DNA of 64,000 bases from Sordaria brevicollis (lineage: Eukaryota; Ascomycota; Sordariomycetes; Sordariales; Sordariaceae). Shown here one piece after another: positions 35,747-48,440 of the stretch. Both the position numbers and the translations under genes were made by a program. Each line of letters opens with the position of its first letter. Within the stretch, counting starts at the first letter, position 1. The notes beneath the pieces were generated by a model. That model was not told the DNA's origin. It made no database searches and saw nothing but the letters and a program-made list of their open reading frames with translations. Where the stretch lies: assembly GCA_033439795.1 (NCBI GenBank), contig JAUTDP010000012.1, positions 1,612,001-1,676,000 of the forward strand, read 5' to 3'.

Positions 35747-38168
35747 ATGATCCGGACATCCAAACCGTCATGCAGCCTTCCATCAACAGCAAAGGGAAAG
35801 CCTCTCCTCCCTTTAACAGCTCGCAAGAAGAAGCAGAAAGTTCAAGTCCGGACACTGCTCGGCCACTGTCTATACCGAAGGGTAATACTATGGACCATCG
35901 CGGTACTTTCGATTTCGGCTTTAACTCTCTCCAAGAGGGGCGTTTCCATCAGCAAAGGCGAAACCACCATCATCAAAGCCGAGAACCGAACTCCGGCACA
36001 GACACAAACACAAAGACAGACCGATGAGGCGGAAAATGCAGCCACATTCATGTTCTTGCTGGCAGACGCCTATGAAAAGAGCAAGATGAAGGAAGAGAGA
36101 AAGTCGCCTCAATGGCTGCGTTTCAACCGGTATGTGGGAACGCCAGTAGCCTGTCCAACATCACATGTTTTCTAACATCATCAGCCTCGATGGCTTCTTT
36201 CAAGGACTAAAGACATTGGTACCAGCCAAAGACCATAGACCAGAATACCCAAAGCAGGATGATGAGCAGGACTCTCTACCACTTTCGGTCACGTTCTCAC
36301 GAACACCCACTCCTACACCATATGTGCCGCAACCGGATTACAGGTCTTCACAATACGTGAGCAGTCATCACGATGTCAAGCCATGTTACCTCGACAAAAA
36401 GGAAACGATACCTGTTCCCAATGTTCTTGCGTATAACGGTCTCCCTCAGGGCTTACCAGAGCCTGTCATAGGCTCACACAAGCTCTTCGGCCTAAGGGAC
36501 GATGTTTGTTTTGACCGGTTCGGCAGATATGGGCCGTATGGACTTGGCTACAGCTATGACGATGGTGGCCTCGATGTCGGAATGGACACCGAGAAGAACG
36601 GAAGCCAATATGTATGGGCCAAGACGGGCAAGATCGACTACAGCAAGGTCAACTGGGGTGATGCTCAGAGCAGATGCCTCGAAGCCAACAAAGATCGGTT
36701 TCGTCAACCTCCCAATACCACGACAACTGCGCCTACAGAAGGGTTGAACAAGGAGCAGAAACAAGTCTTCCAGCAACATCAACGGAAGAAGATTCCCCGC
36801 ACAGCAATTGTGGTGCGGTTGTACGTCGGCTTTCCTTGGACTGAGCACTCAGTCCTCAACTTCCGTGCAATGATTTCCGAAGTTGCGCTACAGTCAGGAG
36901 GCGAGTACACGGTTCACTTCCTCCTTCACGTCCGGGACAATGACGAGCCCATCTGGGCAGACCCAAAGGCTGTCCAAAAAGTGTTGGATGACAACGTGCC
37001 TCCGGAATTCCACAGTCTCTGCACCCTGTGGTCTGAGGATCAGATGCGTCTCTTCTATCCTGGTCGCTTCGCCCGCTCGTTCACCAACCCAAGCTTCGGC
37101 GACATCCACGGCGTCTACCGCAGTGCTCATTTTCCGCTCCAGCACTTTGCCCAAGAACATCCTGAGTACGAGCATTTCTGGAATTGGGAAATGGACATGC
37201 GGTGGATAGGCAATTACTACGAGCTCTTTGATCGTCTGGGTGCTTGGGCCAAGAAGCAGTCTCGTCACGAAATGTGGGAGCGTTCGGAACGATACTACAT
37301 TCCACACTATCACGGCAGCTGGGAAAACTTTACCCAACTCGTTCACAACCAGACTGTTGCCAGTGGCCGTCGCCCGGTCATGGGTCCTGTACAATATCCC
37401 GGATATCTGAAGCTCAGATCCGAGAAGCGTGGAGTATCCTTCCTTCCACCGACCTGCCCCAAGGATGCTGTCACCATCATGAAACCGCGTCCATATTCCA
37501 ACCGATTACCCCAGGCAAAAGGAAAAGCACATCGTCATCATCACCATCACCTTCGAGCCGGCTCTCCCGACGACGACCTCGAAGCCACCATCTCCACTTC
37601 CTCACCCTCCAACGACGAAGACCTAACAGCCTGCGGCATCGACGAAGACGCCGACCTAATCACGCTCAACCCCATCTTCGACGCCGACTCCTCCGGCTGG
37701 GTCTTCCACCTCGACATCACGGGCTACGACCGCTCGCACCCTCCTCCTCCCCGCCGCGCCTCCATCATCACCGCCTCCCGCATGTCTCGCCGTTTGTTGA
37801 ATGTAATGCACGAAGAAACCTACCGCTTCCACCACGCCATGTTCACCGAAATGTTCCCCACCACCATGGCCCTCCACCACGGCCTCAAAGCCGTTTACGC
37901 GCCTCACCCGGTCTACCTCGACCGCCAATGGGATCTGGAAACCATTGACAAGACGTTCAATGGCGGGAGAGACCATACGACTAGTGGCAAGGGAAGTCCG
38001 TATCAGTACCAGAATGAGTATCATCATAAGGGAAGTACGTGGTATTATGATGCGCAGTTTGCGGGAACGTTGTGGAGGCGGTGGTTGGGTTATGCGCAGG
38101 TTGAGGGCCCTGCTGGGGGGAAAAGGGGGAGAAGGCGACGGGGAGTGGGGAGACTGCGGGGAGACTGA
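35747..38168 (+). CDS. DUF3405 family type II membrane protein
   Basis: Exons 35747-36129 and 36185-38168, with a 55-bp intron (GTATGT donor, TCATCAG acceptor), give 788 residues. A basic N-terminal tail (ARKKKQKVQ) precedes one membrane segment at about residues 46-61 (ILWTIAVLSISALTL), the layout of a Golgi type II protein. The lumenal region holds the DUF3405 signature. It includes RTAIVVRLYVGFPWTEH, GGEYTVHFLLHVRD, the acidic block FWNWEMDMRWIGNYYELF (about 457-474), RYYIPHYHG, and the late GWVFHLDITGYDRSHP. A His/Ser/Asp-rich low-complexity insert lies before the last block. DUF3405 proteins are common in ascomycetes and have an arrangement reminiscent of glycosyltransferases, but no activity is established. 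The Gly/Arg-rich C-terminal end (GKRGRRRRG) is unusual. Confidence 0.88.
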
Positions 38169-40676
38169 GGGGTGGGAAGAAGGAGGAGGAGGAAGGAACG
38201 GGAAGGATGTGTTTGAGGAGTATGTTGGTGCATCCGATTAAGTGGGAGGATCCGGCGGAGTTGGCTTGGGGGAAGTAGAGGGGGTGTTTCATCCTAGACT
38301 GGAAGAGCATGAATGAGAAGGCTGGTACAGTAAAGGGATGGGAGAACCGTTGGGCTGGGTTGATGGGACGTGAGGCTTAAGGAGGCTCCGGATTGCTCGG
38401 TACCGGTGGTCTGGTTGTTGGGATTTTAGGTATGGAAAAGGTTTTGGGCTCTTGGGTTCTAGACTCGTATAGTATATCGATGTAAGCAAGTCAGGTATAT
38501 AGTCATTCCTTTGGTAGTATTCAGGCGTCAATGTGTTGGTTTCAGCTTCGTTGCAACGCATATAGGCAGCACATAGAGGACCATTCCCTTCGAGTAAGAT
38601 ATTAGGTCGAAATAGCTGTGACTTTGCACGATGAAGAGTTTTCAACTTCCGAGGTCGATGTGTGACCAAACTGCGATGCGCAGTTTTCTGTTGTGTATCG
38701 GAGTCGCCAACCCCGAGTGCCTTTCATGGAACACAACCTCAAGCTGACAATCAGATCCGGTTACCGGAGCCTAAGCTAACCGAACTCGGACCCTTCACAA
38801 GTACACCTCAGCGTAGTCGGGCTGTTCTCGTTAATGGTTCCCCATTCAGCAAATTCAACGATGAACTTTCAACTAAAAGCTTACGAGGTGTGGTGTGTGT
38901 GTCACCCCACGCTATCCCAAACCCATCACAAGATTTGGGGGTCCGGGGGTCCGGAGGATGTGCCAGCGCCTCAGACCTGCATGCTTGTCTCGCTTGTCCC
39001 TTGTTGCCGCATGGAGGATGGGCACGGGACTTGAAGATATTTTTTTCTGGTGTTCCTTTGATGATTGATGACCGTTTGAGTTGAGGAAGAGTGTTTGCCA
39101 GATTGGGGTCTTGGTGTGTTCGTCTGCACCTACAGAAAATATATCATGCACTGGAAGCACCAGGAAGCTTACAAAGGATATTCTGTACACATAAAAGACT
39201 ACCAAGACTTCCAGCTCTTGGCATCCCGCGACAACCTTCAGTCCATCTCACACCACTGCACTCATTCACAGGACACTTTATCAACAAATTCTGTTACCGT
39301 CTTCGCTATCCGGAGTTCAATCCGTCGGTTACTGCACACAAAAACAGAGATGCAAAAAGATGATCTTCCCGAGGTCGTCGTCTTCATCTTTCCGTTGACG
39401 CCCGAATGGCACTGTATCACAAGCCCCGGCTATCGCTATCGGCCTGCAGATTTCCAGATGGACAACGTCGTCATAGTGGAGACCAGCTAAGCTTTTTGAC
39501 TTGTCGTCGACTTTGTCACCGAATCCGCTGGCAAGTCCGCTCCATCATCGATTCCGTTGCTGCCATCTTGGCTGGAGAGGACAAAATCATTGGGATCGAT
39601 ATGGATACAAAGTTCAGGGGAGAAGGTCTCATTTTTTTTTGTCTTTGAGAAATCATTTTAGTTGGTTGAAGAGCCCACAAGAGCCCACCGCGATTCGGTC
39701 CGGGATTACTGCCGGTCCTCCACCGAATATAACCCTAGGGTAGAAAGTTCTTGGGGATGACGACATTTGCTGTTTCGAACTCGAACCTTTGAAAGACAAT
39801 GGTTGGAGAGAGTTGCGGTTGTTTGTTTGTTGATCGTTGATCATTGCTCTTTACTTCACTATTCTCGAAGTCAACAAGCATGAGCACCTGAGAGCTTCCC
39901 TTTGTCCAAAATTCCACGCGGAACCTGGAGTGCCATTTTCTCAAACTGTCAATGCTCAGACTTCTGAGATACGTACTTCGTAGAGGAGGGTAAGAGGCTT
40001 GAGCACAACGGTTTGCCCGTTGGCCAATTGCTTCCCGCTGAGTACTGAGATTGACGAATGGCAGTGGCCGACGATAAAATCCTCGACGAACTTCAACACC
40101 ACCAGGAAGGGCTCACAGAACCTCACAGGCCTTTGCTGTTCGCACAGGACCCTTCTTGTGCAAAAGTCTGTTGTCTGTGTACGAAGTTGTCAAATGATGT
40201 TTTGCCACAGCAATCCTTCAGGGGTCCCCACCATCGTCGGCCGATCTGATTGGAACTGCCGAGCAGGGAGGGTAGAGGAGGGGCAAGCTGCAACGCTGTG
40301 ATTGCTGGATTGAAGAGCTGTCATCCCCCATTGAACGAATTGGAGTCTCAACTCTCGAGAGATATTCCTGCAAGACCGAAGAACAAGAAGGTTCGGAACA
40401 ACCTTCAAAAACAAAAAGCCTGCCGTTTGAGCCTCATTATACCGTTCCTTCATCTAATTGTGACCAAAACGTATAAAAGAGCGGAGAGGCAATTCATAAC
40501 CAATCATAGCCAGCTGGACCCTGAAGGGAAGATTGCATCGGGTGACCTAGCTTGGGACTAAAACAAGGTACCGGTTACCTTTTTGGCTGTCATCCTGGCT
40601 AACACGAGTGATACCCTCGTTATCACGTCCGCCTTCTTCAGCCTCAGCTTCTTACATTCATATCGGTGGCCGGCTA
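38169..40676. other. Intergenic region upstream of a MITE
   Basis: Small frames such as 39095-39490 on the plus strand (131 codons, ending MDNVVIVETS) have somewhat protein-like composition but no family, splice support or paralogue, so they are not called. No RNA gene or repeat pair was recognised before 40677. Confidence 0.4.
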
Positions 40677-41034
40677 CAGGGAAACCTGCAATTAACGATC
40701 AGAGGAATAACGATAACCTGGTTATAACGATCAATTTTCGCGCCACCGTTTTTTTTGTATGAGGATTTGAGCAGTATAACGATAATCTCCGATTTGGCAT
40801 TCCGATCAAAATTCTGGCAGAATTTGTATGGTGATCGTAATACTCAATAGGTAGGAAATATAGGTAGGACCGCTAAGTTACCCCCTTACCGGTAGCTCAC
40901 TACCACTTTTTGGTACCGGTGTACCTATCCCGAGGTTTGCCTTGGCGTCCTTGGCAACCTGGAAGTAACGATAATCTCCGGATAACGATCAGAAAAACTG
41001 CCACTAAGCATATCGTTAATTGCAGGTTTCCCTG
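40677..41034. mobile_element. 358-bp MITE with near-perfect TIRs and TA duplication
   Basis: The element starts CAGGGAAACCTGCAATTAAC and ends with the exact reverse complement; the match covers 23 bp (25 with the TA). TA dinucleotides flank both ends at 40675-40676 and 41035-41036, consistent with target-site duplication. Inside, AACGATAATCTCCG occurs twice in direct orientation (about 40780 and 40970), and ATAACGAT recurs several more times. There is no coding frame. CpA and TpG are normal, so the element has escaped RIP, as expected for a copy below the length RIP recognises. The autonomous parent is not in the window. Confidence 0.85.
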
Positions 41035-42326
41035 TATCGAAGGACAGAAACGGTAGGAGGTTTCGTTTCATGTCATTTCCACAGGTCACTGCTCGTGGCC
41101 AGAAACAGTTTCATTCCAGCTGGGTGAATCCCAGCCTCCCCATCTTCCGCCTCCTCGTGCTGGGCTTGCCGTGGGCTTGAGCACCCCTAGAACCCCCCCA
41201 TCAACAACTCAATCGATGTTTCCATCAAATGTTCTGGAGAACCCGGTACCTTGTCAGAAAGTACCTGCCCACCCGTGCACATCCCGCTTTCCATCACCAG
41301 GTTGTGTCAAGGGTCGTCAGGGTTGTCTATGGTCCCAGCGCCATAACCCTGGTAGTCCCCCCACCGCAAATGGGTCCGCGTGACCGCATCGCTGGAGTGG
41401 TGGCTCACTGGCTCGTGGTTCCAATTTCCTTCTCCCTGGAGGTGGTGTCTGTCACTTCCCAAACTCGCTGTACCAGAAACAAGACAGAGCTTCCCGTCCC
41501 GTCTTTTTGCGCTGAAAAAGTGTGTGCGTCTGCACTGCAGAAGCTCAAGCACGACCCAAGACAAGCAGCCGCTATCTCCCTGCAGTCCTGCTACCCGCTT
41601 CAACCGCACGCCCGCCCACCATCCAATCCATCCCGGAACCAGTCCAGCCAGACGACACCCTCCATCTCAACCACTAACACAAATTCACCCACCTTTAATA
41701 AAGTGAGACAACAAGCCATCCCCATAACTCATCTTCCGCCCCCTTCACACGTCCGTTGGCTTGATTCATCTTGCTCTCTCCTCTTTCCTATATATCATAT
41801 CCTCTTCCCCGACCGAATCCAGATATAAGAGGCTACCTAGAGGTATTTGGTTCTTCTTGTTCTCTTCAAGGGCAGCACCACGGCACTGCGGCACCACAGC
41901 ACAGCACAGCACCTGTAACCGCAACCCAAAGGCCGTCCCGCTTTTTCCTCCTCTGCTGCAGAGCTACCTTAGGCAGTGTACCTTAGCCCGACCCCAACAA
42001 CTCCTGGAGACCCGGCCTGACGTAGCGTCACTTCGTGGCCCGCTCTTGTCCTGCCTGCCTGGCCGTCTCCCCTCCTCCTTTGCCAACCTTCACCTAGACT
42101 AACAACAAATCGGCTCACCTAAAGAAAAAGGATTGGTTGCTCCCAAAGCCCAACTGCTTTTCCATCAAACAACACACCTATCCAACGAGCGACGACTTGG
42201 TCCGATTACAAAGCCCCATCTTTTTCTACTCTCTCCGAGCGAAAGATAACCTCGACATCGAACCCGTTTCCGTCTTGATAGAACCGCCTCTCCGAAGCAA
42301 ACAGGACTTCTCAGGAGGCAAACAAC
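41035..42326. other. Promoter and long leader region of the trehalase gene
   Basis: A pyrimidine-rich region precedes the trehalase ATG. One CCCCT stress-response-type pentamer (STRE-like) is seen at 41184-41188; STREs control yeast neutral trehalase, but function here is not shown. Plus-strand frames here (41229-41828 and others) lack motifs and are treated as non-coding. Confidence 0.4.
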
Positions 42327-44822
42327 ATGTCGAACTCTACCCCAACTTCCCCGGGCCAAGGCCGGGGTCGTAATCTCTCTATCGACGACTACAACGTCTA
42401 TGACGATGCGAAGACATACTATACCGCCGAGGACCGCCATCACAACCATCGCGCTGGTGCCAGAACTCGAACATACTCCCAGGTGAGTTTCCTCCCGCCA
42501 GGTTGTTGTCTTGACGAGCATCTACTGATACCGCAATCTACAGAACAGCTTGTTCAAGCAGTTTGAACGTCTAGGCTTGAAGGAGCCCTACCGCAGAGGC
42601 AGTCATGGTACGAAGACAACCACTTGCCAACAAACGATTCTGTGCGCAACATACTGATAAGATGCCGGACAGACGAGACAACAATCCCCCATTCCCGCCG
42701 ATTCCTTATCCAGGTCGAGCCCACGCTACAAAGTCTGCAATCGCAGGAGGACACGGATGGAAACATGCAGATCACAATCGAGGACAACGGGCCAAAGGTA
42801 CGCGGAAACGCCATCAAGGGGTTACAGCTCGCGGTTGGTATTACACAGCGCTAACATGGTGCAACCCCAGGTCCTGTCTCTCCGAACCGCTGCCTCCAAC
42901 GGGTACAACCGATTCGATATTCGTGGCACCTACATGCTCTCCAACCTTCTGCAGGAGCTATCCCTCGCCAAGGAATACGGTCGCAAGCAGATCATTCTCG
43001 ATGAGGCCAGACTCAACGAGAACCCCGTCAACCGTCTTTCGCGACTTATCAGAGATCACTTCTGGGAGGGTCTGACGCGGCGTATCGATGCTTCCAGCAT
43101 TGAGATCGCTGCGCGCGATCCCAAGGACTGGACCGACGATCCTCGGCCCCGCATCTACATCCCTAGGGGAGCACCTGAACAGCACGAATATTATACCAAG
43201 GTTGCCCTGGAAAGGCCGGAGCTTCGCCTAGATGTTCTCTGGCTTCCCGAGAAGATCACCCCCGAGATCGTTCGGGACATGAACTCCAAGCCTGGTCTTC
43301 TGGCCGTGGATATGGAGGAAGTGGTGGATCCCAAGACTGGCGAAAAGACTCTTCGGGGTCGTCCATTCGTTGTGCCCGGAGGTCGCTTCAACGAACTCTA
43401 CGGATGGGACAGTTACATGGAGTCTCTTGGACTGTTGGTTAACGACAAGGTTGATCTCGCCAAGGCCATGGTGCAGAACTTCTGCTTCTGCATCAAGCAC
43501 TACGGCAAGATCTTGAATGCCACGCGCTCCTACTATCTGTGCCGCTCGCAGCCCCCGTTCCTCACAGATATGGCGCTGCGCGTCTACGACAAGATCAAGC
43601 ACGAACCGGGTGCTCTTGAATTCCTTCGCCAGTCCTTGCTGGCAGCGATTAAGGAGTATTATAGTGTCTGGACGGCCGAGCCTCGTCTTGACCCTGTAAC
43701 CGGTCTCTCCCGATACCGCCCTGAAGGCCTTGGCGTCCCTCCCGAGACTGAGGCTGGCCATTTCGTCCATATTCTCGAGCCCTACGTCAAGAAGCACAAC
43801 ATGACCTTCGACGAGTTTGTACGCGCCTACAACCATGGCGACATCAAGGAGCCCACACTCGACGACTACTTCATGCACGACAGAGCTGTTCGTGAGTCTG
43901 GTCATGATACTACTTACCGTTTTGAGGGTATCTGTGCCGATCTCGCCACTATCGATTTGAACTCTCTGCTGTTCAAGTATGAGACGGATATTGCGCGCAC
44001 CATCCGCAATGTATTCCATGATAAGTTCGAGGTTCCCGACGACTGGCTTGCTACCAACAACCCCAATGCCACTAAGCTGGAGACCTCGGCGATGTGGGAT
44101 CGCCGTGCGAAGCGCAGAAGGTTGGCTATTGACAAGTACCTCTGGAACGAGCAGGCGGGCATGTACTTCGACTACAACACCCACACGCGCGAGCAGTGCA
44201 ACTACGAAAGTGCCACCACTTTCTGGGCACTGTGGGCTGGCGTCAGTAACCCGAAGCAGGCCGCTGCTATGGTGACCAAGGCTTTGCCCAAGTTGGAGGC
44301 CTTCGGAGGTTTGCTCTCAGGAACTGAAGAGTCTCGTGGCGAGATTGGCCTCGAGCGTCCTAACCGTCAATGGGATTATCCTTATGGTTGGGCGCCACAG
44401 CAGATCCTCGCCTGGACTGGTCTTTACCGGTACGGATTCAACGAGGAAGCGGAGCGTCTTGCGTACAAGTGGCTGTTCATGATCACCAAGGCATTTGTGG
44501 ACTTCAACGGTGTTGTCGTTGAGAAGTACGATGTGACGAGACCTATCGATCCGCACAGAGTCGATGCCGAGTACGGCAACCAAGGGCTGGATTTCAAGGG
44601 TGTTGCTAAGGAAGGGTGAGTTTTCTCCATTTCCACGAGTTCTCGAGATGCACTTACTGACATGATGCATGCAGTTTCGGATGGGTCAACGCCAGTTACA
44701 TCTACGGCTTGCAGATCGTCAACGCGCATATGCGCCGCGCGCTCGGAACCCTTACCCCCTACGAGACCTTCATGAAGGCTGTTGAGGAGAACCGCAACAA
44801 GGCTCTTTCCGAGCTTGTGTAA
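42327..44822 (+). CDS. treB: Neutral trehalase (GH37)
   Basis: Exons 42327-42482, 42544-42607, 42673-42797, 42871-44615 and 44675-44822 give 745 residues, the usual size for fungal neutral trehalase. The cytosolic enzyme hydrolyses trehalose to two glucose, for example during spore germination and stress recovery. The N-terminal regulatory region carries basic Ser sites (GRNLS near residue 17, YRRGS near 72), the kind phosphorylated by PKA. It also has an EF-hand-like calcium loop [12 protein letters not shown] at about 100-111. The catalytic domain shows trehalase signature 1, [15 protein letters not shown] (about 284-298), and signature 2, [10 protein letters not shown] (about 615-624). The C terminus ends [11 protein letters not shown]. 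No signal peptide is present, which separates it from acid trehalase. Intron positions fall inside the regulatory part and near the C terminus. The gene name follows the Aspergillus and Neurospora neutral trehalase literature. Confidence 0.97.
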
Positions 44823-46342
44823 TCTGATTTCAGCTGCTCATTTTAACGACACGATTGTCTTTCCATCGAAGCGTCTGTTAGCCTGCAGCTTTTGTTTTCT
44901 TGGTTTCCCGATTTACTTCATCACTTCCCGGCGTTCAGGTTTTTGCTTTTACATGGATTACTGGCGCGGCTCTTTCCGTCATGTTACATAGTCACAAGAT
45001 CGGTCTCTCGACAAAAGGTACGAGAAGAGGAGGTAGATTCAAAAAGATCAGTTCAAAGAAAGAAAGAAAAGGTACTATGATGGTATTTGCGGGTGCGTTG
45101 CTGCTGCTGCTGAACGGGGAAGAAGACATAAAAGCACATGGGACAAGCGGTGTTGCTTCATGTTGTTGCCATACGGGCGGATCAAAAGCATTCTAAGAGA
45201 AGGACCCTGACTTTGGAATGAAGTCATTAGCAGTAGTATATTAGAGGAAATCATTACCTGATGAACGTCTTAGCGATCGTAAACTGGTTCTTTGAGACGT
45301 GGATGTGAGCGAAATCGCGGGAGGGCTGGGACTGCATGATGAGGTGCGTTGGTAGTTGTTAGCAGTAGCCCTCCGATAACGCATCATTTAGCGCTGGAAA
45401 CTAACAGACGCTATCCCAGCGTCTGACATCGATCTTGCAGCATCGAGGCTTGGCAATCGATATGAACTTCGACGCTTGGGCCCTGCTTTCGAGATTCAGA
45501 TCACTTCGGACATCTATCATGACACTCGCTCATGATATTCCACCATCAAACGTGAAGAGTACATAAACAGTGCCGTTTCTCCCGGAGCTTTTGATATTTT
45601 GCCGGTTGTCAATGTTCTTGAACGATTGATGGCGGGAAAGTGTGGAAACATGGTCCTAATCAGCATGGGGCGAACTTGGATTCGCCAGGCTCGGTATGAG
45701 GGCATCATAAGGATAGCGGAGTTTCAGACCAACCACAATGTTGTCGGCCCGCTAAAGACGGCCATGTTAGTAATGGCATCTGTTTTGGAAGCACCACGAG
45801 AAGCACCAAAAAATGATAATGATAAGGGTCGATTGAAACCTCGGAGTTGGTCGAAAGCGTAGAGTGTTGGAATTGGAAAACGGTGTGCTCGAAATCGGTG
45901 TCGCTTCGAAGTCCCCTCCTGCGGGCGGTTTTGAGTTTAAGTGCTTACATTGCATTGCATTCATGTATTCATGTACCAGACCGCCCGACTGTGTGGAACA
46001 AAAACTACCTACTTAGACATAGACATAGACATACACGAACATGATGGGTACCTTGTTTTTGCCGGAGACGGACTCAGGTCCCACTCAAGAAAAGGGGGCA
46101 GAAAACAGACTGTCCGACGCACAACACAAGGCAAGATTAATTAAAGATATCACCTAGGCAGTGATGACCGGCCAAGTACTGAAAGGGTGGTGTTCAGAAA
46201 GAAAGAAAGAAAGAAGGAGAGGAGGAAAGAGTATTGTAGGATGGGATGGAGGGTTAGAAGTTCGGATGTGCCGGGGTTGATCGAAGTATCGTAAAAGCGC
46301 GGTAGGTGCATAGGTGGTTCACAAGCCTGCGGGTTGGAGGTA
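44823..46342. other. Intergenic region downstream of trehalase
   Basis: This holds the trehalase 3' flank and short unsupported frames. A TAGACA hexamer is repeated three times at 46014-46031, and a GAAA tetranucleotide tract lies at 46197-46216. No gene was recognised. Confidence 0.45.
46197..46216. repeat. GAAA microsatellite
   Basis: About five units of GAAA in a purine-rich tract. Such tracts are common in fungal intergenic DNA and polymorphic between strains. Confidence 0.7.
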
Positions 46343-46637
46343 CCGTAGAAACTCGCGAGCGTCGCAAAACGCTAATCCCTCTAGTTTGCTGAAGTCTGCT
46401 GAAGTATACACAAATGGCTGGCCGGCATCAGATCGGTCGCTGCGGTTAGAAAGGTACAAAAGTTAGAGTGATGAGCGAAATTCTTCGAGCCTTCATAACT
46501 AAACAGGTACATATGCTGATACATGCTGGTTGACTAGGCATCCTATTAGCAAGACTATGGTAGCTTTCCAGCAGACTTCAGCAGGCTTCAGCAAACTAGA
46601 GCTATTAGCGTTTTGCGACGCTCGCGACTTTATACGG
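46343..46637. mobile_element. 295-bp MITE with about 62-bp imperfect TIRs
   Basis: The left arm 46343-46404 and right arm 46576-46637 are inverted copies sharing the block CGCGAGCGTCGCAAAACGCT and TCTAGTTTGCTGAAG. Each arm ends in the outer sequence CCGTA. TA flanks both ends (46341-46342 and 46638-46639). Within each arm GCTGAAG units are tandemly repeated. The interior is unique and non-coding. It is unrelated in sequence to the other small elements of the window and shows no RIP bias. Confidence 0.8.
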
Positions 46638-47664
46638 TAGGGGGAGAAATAATAAGTACTTGCATTGCATTACTTGACGTTTATGTGAACTGTGCCTTTG
46701 ATGTGGGCTTTGCAGTATCAGAGTGGAAGGTGTGCAGTATCAAACTCGAAATCCGGGTCGGGCACGAAACACATCACAACGAGTCTATCTTGGACGATAA
46801 CCTGTCCCTCTGCCATGTCCAAGGCGTTTTTCCAGTTAAACTGCAAACCTGCCCTGATTTCCTCGTGGTTGATAAGTTCCTGATCCTCATCAGCGCTGTT
46901 AGTGTTTAGGAGTTGGAGTTGCGGCGGCATCCCATTGTGCCGGGGAAAATGAGTGTATAGTGTCCTTACCGTTGAGCGGGCACACGTTTCGACGACAACT
47001 TGACACGGACCATTGCGAATTGCAACTACAACGGACGGCGCTTTGCCTGCCTACGCCTTGAGAAAGGAATCAATGGCATTACTTGAGACCTGCGAGCTGT
47101 TGTTTCGAGACCAGCTTGTTGAGAAAGGACCGAGGCAGGAGGGCACGCGGGTAACAGAGTACCTACTAAAACGAAGTGACATGATGACCTGGATCAACGG
47201 TGTGCGCAAGAGAGTGAGTGGGTGGGTGGGTGTTGCGTGCTCACAGCCAGCCTCACGCCCATTGACGGTTATGTGGAATATTACCACACTTGCCCAAAAT
47301 CGAAGTGCGCGTATGAAGCGGGAAAGATCAGAAAAACAATACTGGTGACTTGCCGCGGGTATCTGCTTTTGACGCTGTATCCTGACATGCAAATGTACGA
47401 ATGAAAAATATAAAATTTCAAAAACACCAGCAGCCTGCATCACGGACTGAATAAGCGGTCCAAGAATTGAGTTTTGAGAGGGGACCATCGAGCAAGAGAA
47501 CCAGCTATATCATCACCATCCCCCCATCATAACTTCCATTCTTCTTCCTTTTCTCTCCATCATTATCCATCCCATCCTCCATCCATATCCCTCACTTACG
47601 GTACCTCTTTTCTCGTCGACAAAACACACATTACCGCAACATCACCACAACAAAACCCGCCACC
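46638..47664. other. Intergenic region, one weak small ORF
   Basis: A 70-codon minus-strand frame (46718-46930, MPPQLQLLNTNSADEDQELI) has a soluble, acidic protein-like composition but no partner or splice support. Its end overlaps a short direct repeat (GATACTGCA twice). No gene is called. Confidence 0.35.
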
Positions 47665-48440
47665 ATGTCTCCCATCACACGCAGCAAGTCCCGGTCTTCC
47701 TCCGGGTCTTCTTCCGCGTCCGCCTCCGCCTCCGGGCGTAAATTGACCATCGTCTCCCGGCCCCGGAAGATTTCTCCTCCCGCCGCCGCCCTCCCTATCA
47801 AGGGAGGTGGCGGCAGAAAGAACAGGGTTGAAAAGCCCAAGCCCAAGCCCAAGCGCTCTTCGTCGGCCGTAAGTTATTTCATTTCTAACCCACAATTTGT
47901 TCCCTTCCCCTTTCACAGATTTCCCTTTGTCAGAAATCGGGCCGTGTCTGAGTCTAGAATTTGGCCTCGTGTGTGTGTGTCTAGAACCCCCATCTCCCAT
48001 CTCCCATTTTCCAATTCACTTCCTTTTGAATCCTGCAGAGAAAAAGAAACTAACAATGTCTCAAGTCCAAGGCCAAGAAGATCAAGATTGTTCGTCGCGC
48101 TGCTTCCAGCAGCACCATTCCCGCTTCTCCCCCTTCCCCCACCCCCACCCTCACCCTGAGGTTCTTCCGCGGGCCTGACGGTCAACGACTCTGTGACCGT
48201 CTGTACTCGGATGGGACTCCCATGCCTCATCTCTTGAGGGCTGGGGCCCAAGGGGGAGAAAGTCTTGCTTTGGACGGGGAGGATGGGGGTGGTGCTGCCG
48301 TCGCTGCTGGTGCTGCCGCTGGGGGTGGTGGTGTCAACGGCAGCAACCACAACAACAATAAAAGGGAAGGATTGCGGTCGAGGGCCACGATCAAAAAGAC
48401 TTGGAAGGTGTTGGAGGCTGAGGTTGCTTGCCATGCTTGA
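47665..48440 (+). CDS. Basic low-complexity hypothetical protein
   Basis: Exons 47665-47868 and 48066-48440 with a 197-bp intron (GTAAGT donor, branch CTAAC, acceptor TCAAG) give 192 residues. The N-terminal third is Ser/Ala-rich and very basic (RKLTIVSRPRK, KPKPKPKRSSSA). The junction runs into SKAKKIKIVRRAA, so the basic character crosses the splice site and supports it. A more ordered segment follows, LTLRFFRGPDGQRLCDRLYSD. Then come a Gly/Ala/Asn-rich linker and a charged C-terminal helix TIKKTWKVLEAEVACHA. The start is preceded by CCGCCACC, a good fungal initiation context. No family was recognised; nuclear location is possible from the basic clusters but is inference. Confidence 0.65.

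Noticed and set aside
36894..37394. 166-codon minus-strand frame inside the DUF3405 gene
   Set aside because: Shadow of a well-supported coding exon.
39095..39490. 131-codon plus-strand frame with fairly protein-like C-terminal part
   Set aside because: No family, no paralogue and no convincing extension by splicing into the following frame, so support is too weak.
41229..41828. 199-codon plus-strand frame upstream of trehalase
   Set aside because: Low-complexity, promoter-like DNA with no domain; it lies in the likely trehalase promoter and leader.
46718..46930. 70-codon acidic minus-strand frame
   Set aside because: Composition is protein-like but the frame is short, isolated, and ends in a small direct repeat.
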